Assembly: GCF_022631235.3 (NCBI RefSeq)
Contig: NZ_CP093310.2
Span: forward strand, 496,001-560,000
DNA: 64,000 bases
From: Psychrobacter raelei
GTDB taxonomy: Bacteria; Pseudomonadota; Gammaproteobacteria; Pseudomonadales; Moraxellaceae
Reading direction: 5' to 3'
Position numbers and translations under genes: made by a program. Each line of letters begins with the position of its first letter. The first letter of the stretch is position 1. Below are positions 61,802 to 64,000 of the stretch, in pieces. Below the pieces are notes generated by a model that saw nothing but the letters and a program-made list of their open reading frames with translations, was not told the origin of the DNA and did not search any database.

Positions 61802-62290
61802 ATGATCAAGTCTCCCTTAAGCCCGTTACAATCTTTGCTGTTGGTTATTGCAAGTTTTGTGGCGGCTTCTGTCGTTAATATCTACCCGCTTAGTTTGGAT
61901 GCCTCGAAGCTACGGCCCATGGCACTTATTATGGTGCTTATTTTTTGGCTTATCTATAAACCGCGCTATGTGGGGGTGGTGACCGCTTTTGCCATTGGTA
62001 TTATCTCAGACTTGTTGTTAGATACCCGCTTAGGGCAGCAGGGATTTGCGGCAGTGATTATGGCGTTTTCGCTGCGTTTTGTTGGGCAGTATATCAAGCA
62101 AGTTAATTTGCCCGTTGCTTGGACGGTGGCGACAGGGGCACTTATCGTGTTTCAGCTGACGTTATGGATTGTGCAATACCTGACCCAGAACATATTTTAT
62201 GCCAGTGCAATTTTTAGCTTATTGGTCAGTGTCATTAGCTGGCCGTTGGTATTTTTTGGATTGCACCGTTTTATCAACAAATATTCATAG
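61802..62290 (+). CDS. mreD: Rod-shape protein MreD
   Basis: Small polytopic membrane protein of the elongasome. Five to six hydrophobic segments are visible (LLLVIASFVAASVVNIYPL, LIMVLIFWLIY, GVVTAFAIGIISDLLLDT and so on), including the MreD-type GIISDLLLDTRLGQQGF. The ATG at 61802 gives the usual 162 residues. A TTG at 61766 would add 12 residues. Confidence 0.9.
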   Translation: MIKSPLSPLQSLLLVIASFVAASVVNIYPLSLDASKLRPMALIMVLIFWLIYKPRYVGVVTAFAIGIISDLLLDTRLGQQGFAAVIMAFSLRFVGQYIKQVNLPVAWTVATGALIVFQLTLWIVQYLTQNIFYASAIFSLLVSVISWPLVFFGLHRFINKYS

Positions 62291-62392
62291 CCCTAAGTGC
62301 ATAACCAGTCATACCTTTAACATACCAAGTGCTGTCTGTTTTGTGCGCTCACTTTTAATCATTCATTTAATGTGGATAACCCAGCCGATATT

Positions 62393-63031
62393 ATGATAAC
62401 TGTTGTTCTTGCCTCGACTTCACCGCGCCGTCAGCAGCTGTTGGCTATGGCTGATCTTGACTTTGTGATACATAGCGCTGAGGTAGATGAAACGGTGCAA
62501 GCTGGGGAGAGCCCGCAAGATTATATCGTGCGTATGGTGGGGGCGAAGGCTGTAGCAGCGTGTCATAGCTTGGTATCACAGATGCCGGTAAAGACAGCAA
62601 GCACTGAGCGTCAGCTTTTTTTGGTAATTACCTCAGATACCATTGGTGTCTTGCCTGATGGCCGCTCTATTTTGGTGAAGCCCATTGATAAAGAGGATGC
62701 CTTTAGGATGTGGCAGCAGATGTCTGATACCGAGCATGCCGTATGGACTGCGGTACAGTTAACCTTGATTGATGAGTGCGGGCAGGTTGTATTAACCGAT
62801 AACTTACTTGAAAAAACAGCGGTAAAATTCATTGCGCTCAATAAGGCGGCGATGGAGGACTACTGGCGAAGCGGTGAGCCTGCAGACAAAGCCGGTGGGT
62901 ATGCCATTCAAGGTAAAGGCGCCGCATGGGTGGAGCGCATTAATGGCAGCTACTCTAATGTGGTGGGTCTGCCGCTGGCGCAAACCTTAGCTGCTATTAA
63001 ACGTATGCAGCAACAAGCGGCTGACTTATAA
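62393..63031 (+). CDS. maf: Maf-family nucleotide pyrophosphatase
   Basis: House-cleaning enzyme that hydrolyses non-canonical or excess dTTP/UTP-type nucleotides. The N-terminal signature LASTSPRRQQLL and SDTIGVL are present. Then the conserved FxxLS-like segment DYWRSGEPADKAGGYAIQGKGA and the end NVVGLPLAQTLAAI. 212 residues; it has a short insertion near residues 60-70. The start is either ATG 62393 or GTG 62372; neither has a strong ribosome binding site. It is in the conserved position between mreD and rng. Confidence 0.92.
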   Translation: MITVVLASTSPRRQQLLAMADLDFVIHSAEVDETVQAGESPQDYIVRMVGAKAVAACHSLVSQMPVKTASTERQLFLVITSDTIGVLPDGRSILVKPIDKEDAFRMWQQMSDTEHAVWTAVQLTLIDECGQVVLTDNLLEKTAVKFIALNKAAMEDYWRSGEPADKAGGYAIQGKGAAWVERINGSYSNVVGLPLAQTLAAIKRMQQQAADL

Positions 63032-63200
63032 TATCTAGGCACTCATAAGGTAGGCTGCCTAACAATAACTTGGTGCAAGATAACAATTTATCAAAGTCAG
63101 TGGTACACTGAGAGTCCTAACGTTTTGAGTGTCCTGAACTTATCAGCGTATCATTCATTTATAGATTGTCATTAACTTATAATAAGATAAAAGGTCTGCT

Positions 63201-64000
63201 ATGTCAGAAGAGCTACTCATTAATGTCAGCCCAATGGAATCTCGAGTCGCTGTTTTAGATAACGGTGTGGTTAGTGAGGTTTATATTGAGCGGCATAATA
63301 AGCTGGGTCTGGTTGGCAATATCTATTTGGGTACTGTGGTGCGTGTTTTGCCTGGAATGCAGGCCGCTTTTGTTGAAATTGGCCAGTCTCGTACCGCCTT
63401 TTTGCATGTTAATGATATGCGCCGTATTGCCCGTCCTGCCCCTACGGCAGACAAGGCCCCTGAGATACGTCACAACGCTAAGCAAGAACCGACCGTATTA
63501 ACCAGTATGCCAGTAGATCGCTGTGAGCACATTGCTGAAAATGTGGTGACGGCAAGTGACACCATGGCATCTGTAATAACAGAAACTGGGCCCGCTATGG
63601 AGGCTGACCCGTTGTCTGCGAAGACAGAAATTGAGGCGGGCAGCTTACGCGAAAAAAAATCGGCTTTAGCAGATGAGTCCGACAATCTAAAAAATGATCT
63701 GCTCGATAACGCGCTACTTGAGATTGACTCTCCCGATATGGTGGGTAACGCCATTACCAAAGCCGATACCAAGCCCGCTGCGGTCAAAGAGCGTCAGATT
63801 ATCGAGCCGCCACGTCATGAATTAATTCAGTATCGGCTGCATGAAGGCCAAAAAATACTGGTACAGGTCACCAAAGACCAGCTCGGTACCAAAGGCGCCC
63901 GTCTTACCACCAATATATCCTTGCCATCGCGCTATCTGGTATATTTGCCCTCCAGTGAGCACATCGGTATCTCGCAGCGCATCGACAATGAAGAAGAGCG
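63201..64000 (+). CDS. rng: Ribonuclease G, N-terminal part (cut by window)
   Basis: Endoribonuclease of the RNase E/G family, which matures the 5' end of 16S rRNA. The visible 266 residues begin MSEELLINVSPMESRVAVLD and VGNIYLGTVVRVLPGMQAAF, the S1-type RNA-binding domain. They continue with KDQLGTKGARLTT and LPSRYLVYLP. Compared with E. coli RNase G, the S1 domain is split by an extra stretch of about 100-130 residues (roughly 75-205), acidic and low complexity. The frame is open to the window edge. It follows maf by 170 bp. Confidence 0.93.
   Translation, partial: MSEELLINVSPMESRVAVLDNGVVSEVYIERHNKLGLVGNIYLGTVVRVLPGMQAAFVEIGQSRTAFLHVNDMRRIARPAPTADKAPEIRHNAKQEPTVLTSMPVDRCEHIAENVVTASDTMASVITETGPAMEADPLSAKTEIEAGSLREKKSALADESDNLKNDLLDNALLEIDSPDMVGNAITKADTKPAAVKERQIIEPPRHELIQYRLHEGQKILVQVTKDQLGTKGARLTTNISLPSRYLVYLPSSEHIGISQRIDNEEE

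Overview
The window looks like chromosomal DNA of a gammaproteobacterium of the Moraxellaceae, most likely Psychrobacter or a close relative. The reasons are the moderate GC content, the style of the proteins, and the gene neighbourhoods (gacS/cysM/rlmD/relA, ponA/pilMNOPQ-aroKB-SPOR-gltBD, gatCAB/mreBCD-maf-rng). The genus is inferred from gene content and order; no search was run. Nearly all of the window is core housekeeping sequence. The accessory content is two related IS200/IS605-type elements and a few genes of unknown function.

Layout. 1-2.6 kb: the end of typA, then mscL. 2.7-10.2 kb (minus strand): cysM, a PolB-like exonuclease, rlmD, relA and mutM, divergent from gacS (10.4-13.9 kb), which is followed by a crotonase-family enzyme and a Bcr/CflA drug exporter. 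16.5-18.3 kb: a DUF2799-like lipoprotein and a TnpB element without tnpA. 18.7-23 kb: a ParA-type ATPase, a membrane-anchored unknown protein and topA. 23-27.2 kb (minus): trhO and the PBP1A gene. 27.7-36.1 kb: the type IV pilus operon pilM-pilN-pilOP-pilQ, with pilO and pilP fused in one reading frame, then aroK, aroB and a SPOR-like protein. 36.9-43 kb: gltB and gltD behind a long leader with inverted repeats. 43.4-46.2 kb: carbonic anhydrase, glyoxalase I, a second non-autonomous element and an MscS channel. 46.3-48.8 kb (minus): a lipid-anchored cytochrome c', hemF and ribA. 49.4-53.3 kb: dxs, suhB and an unknown lipoprotein. 53.4-59 kb (minus): purU, tRNA-Pro(GGG), an AT-rich membrane protein and gatCAB. 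59.6-64 kb: mreB, mreC, mreD, maf and the start of rng, which runs off the window.

How the parts connect. relA (ppGpp) and gacS (two-component control) are global regulators. PBP1A, MreBCD and the SPOR-like protein serve wall growth and shape, while PilMNOPQ spans the same envelope. GltBD makes glutamate. GatCAB converts Glu-tRNA(Gln) to Gln-tRNA(Gln) and Asp-tRNA(Asn) to Asn-tRNA(Asn). MscL and MscS protect against osmotic downshock.

The most interesting structure is the pair of related mobile elements at 17067-18308 and 44791-45128. They share nearly identical left-end and right-end hairpins. The first encodes a TnpB nuclease whose usual RuvC-II glutamate is missing. The second has lost the nuclease and instead carries about 250 nt of nested stem-loops ending exactly at the conserved right end, a candidate solo omega/HEARO-like guide RNA. 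Both abut TTTAT at the left end, which predicts the target/TAM. The PilO-PilP fusion is the second point of interest.
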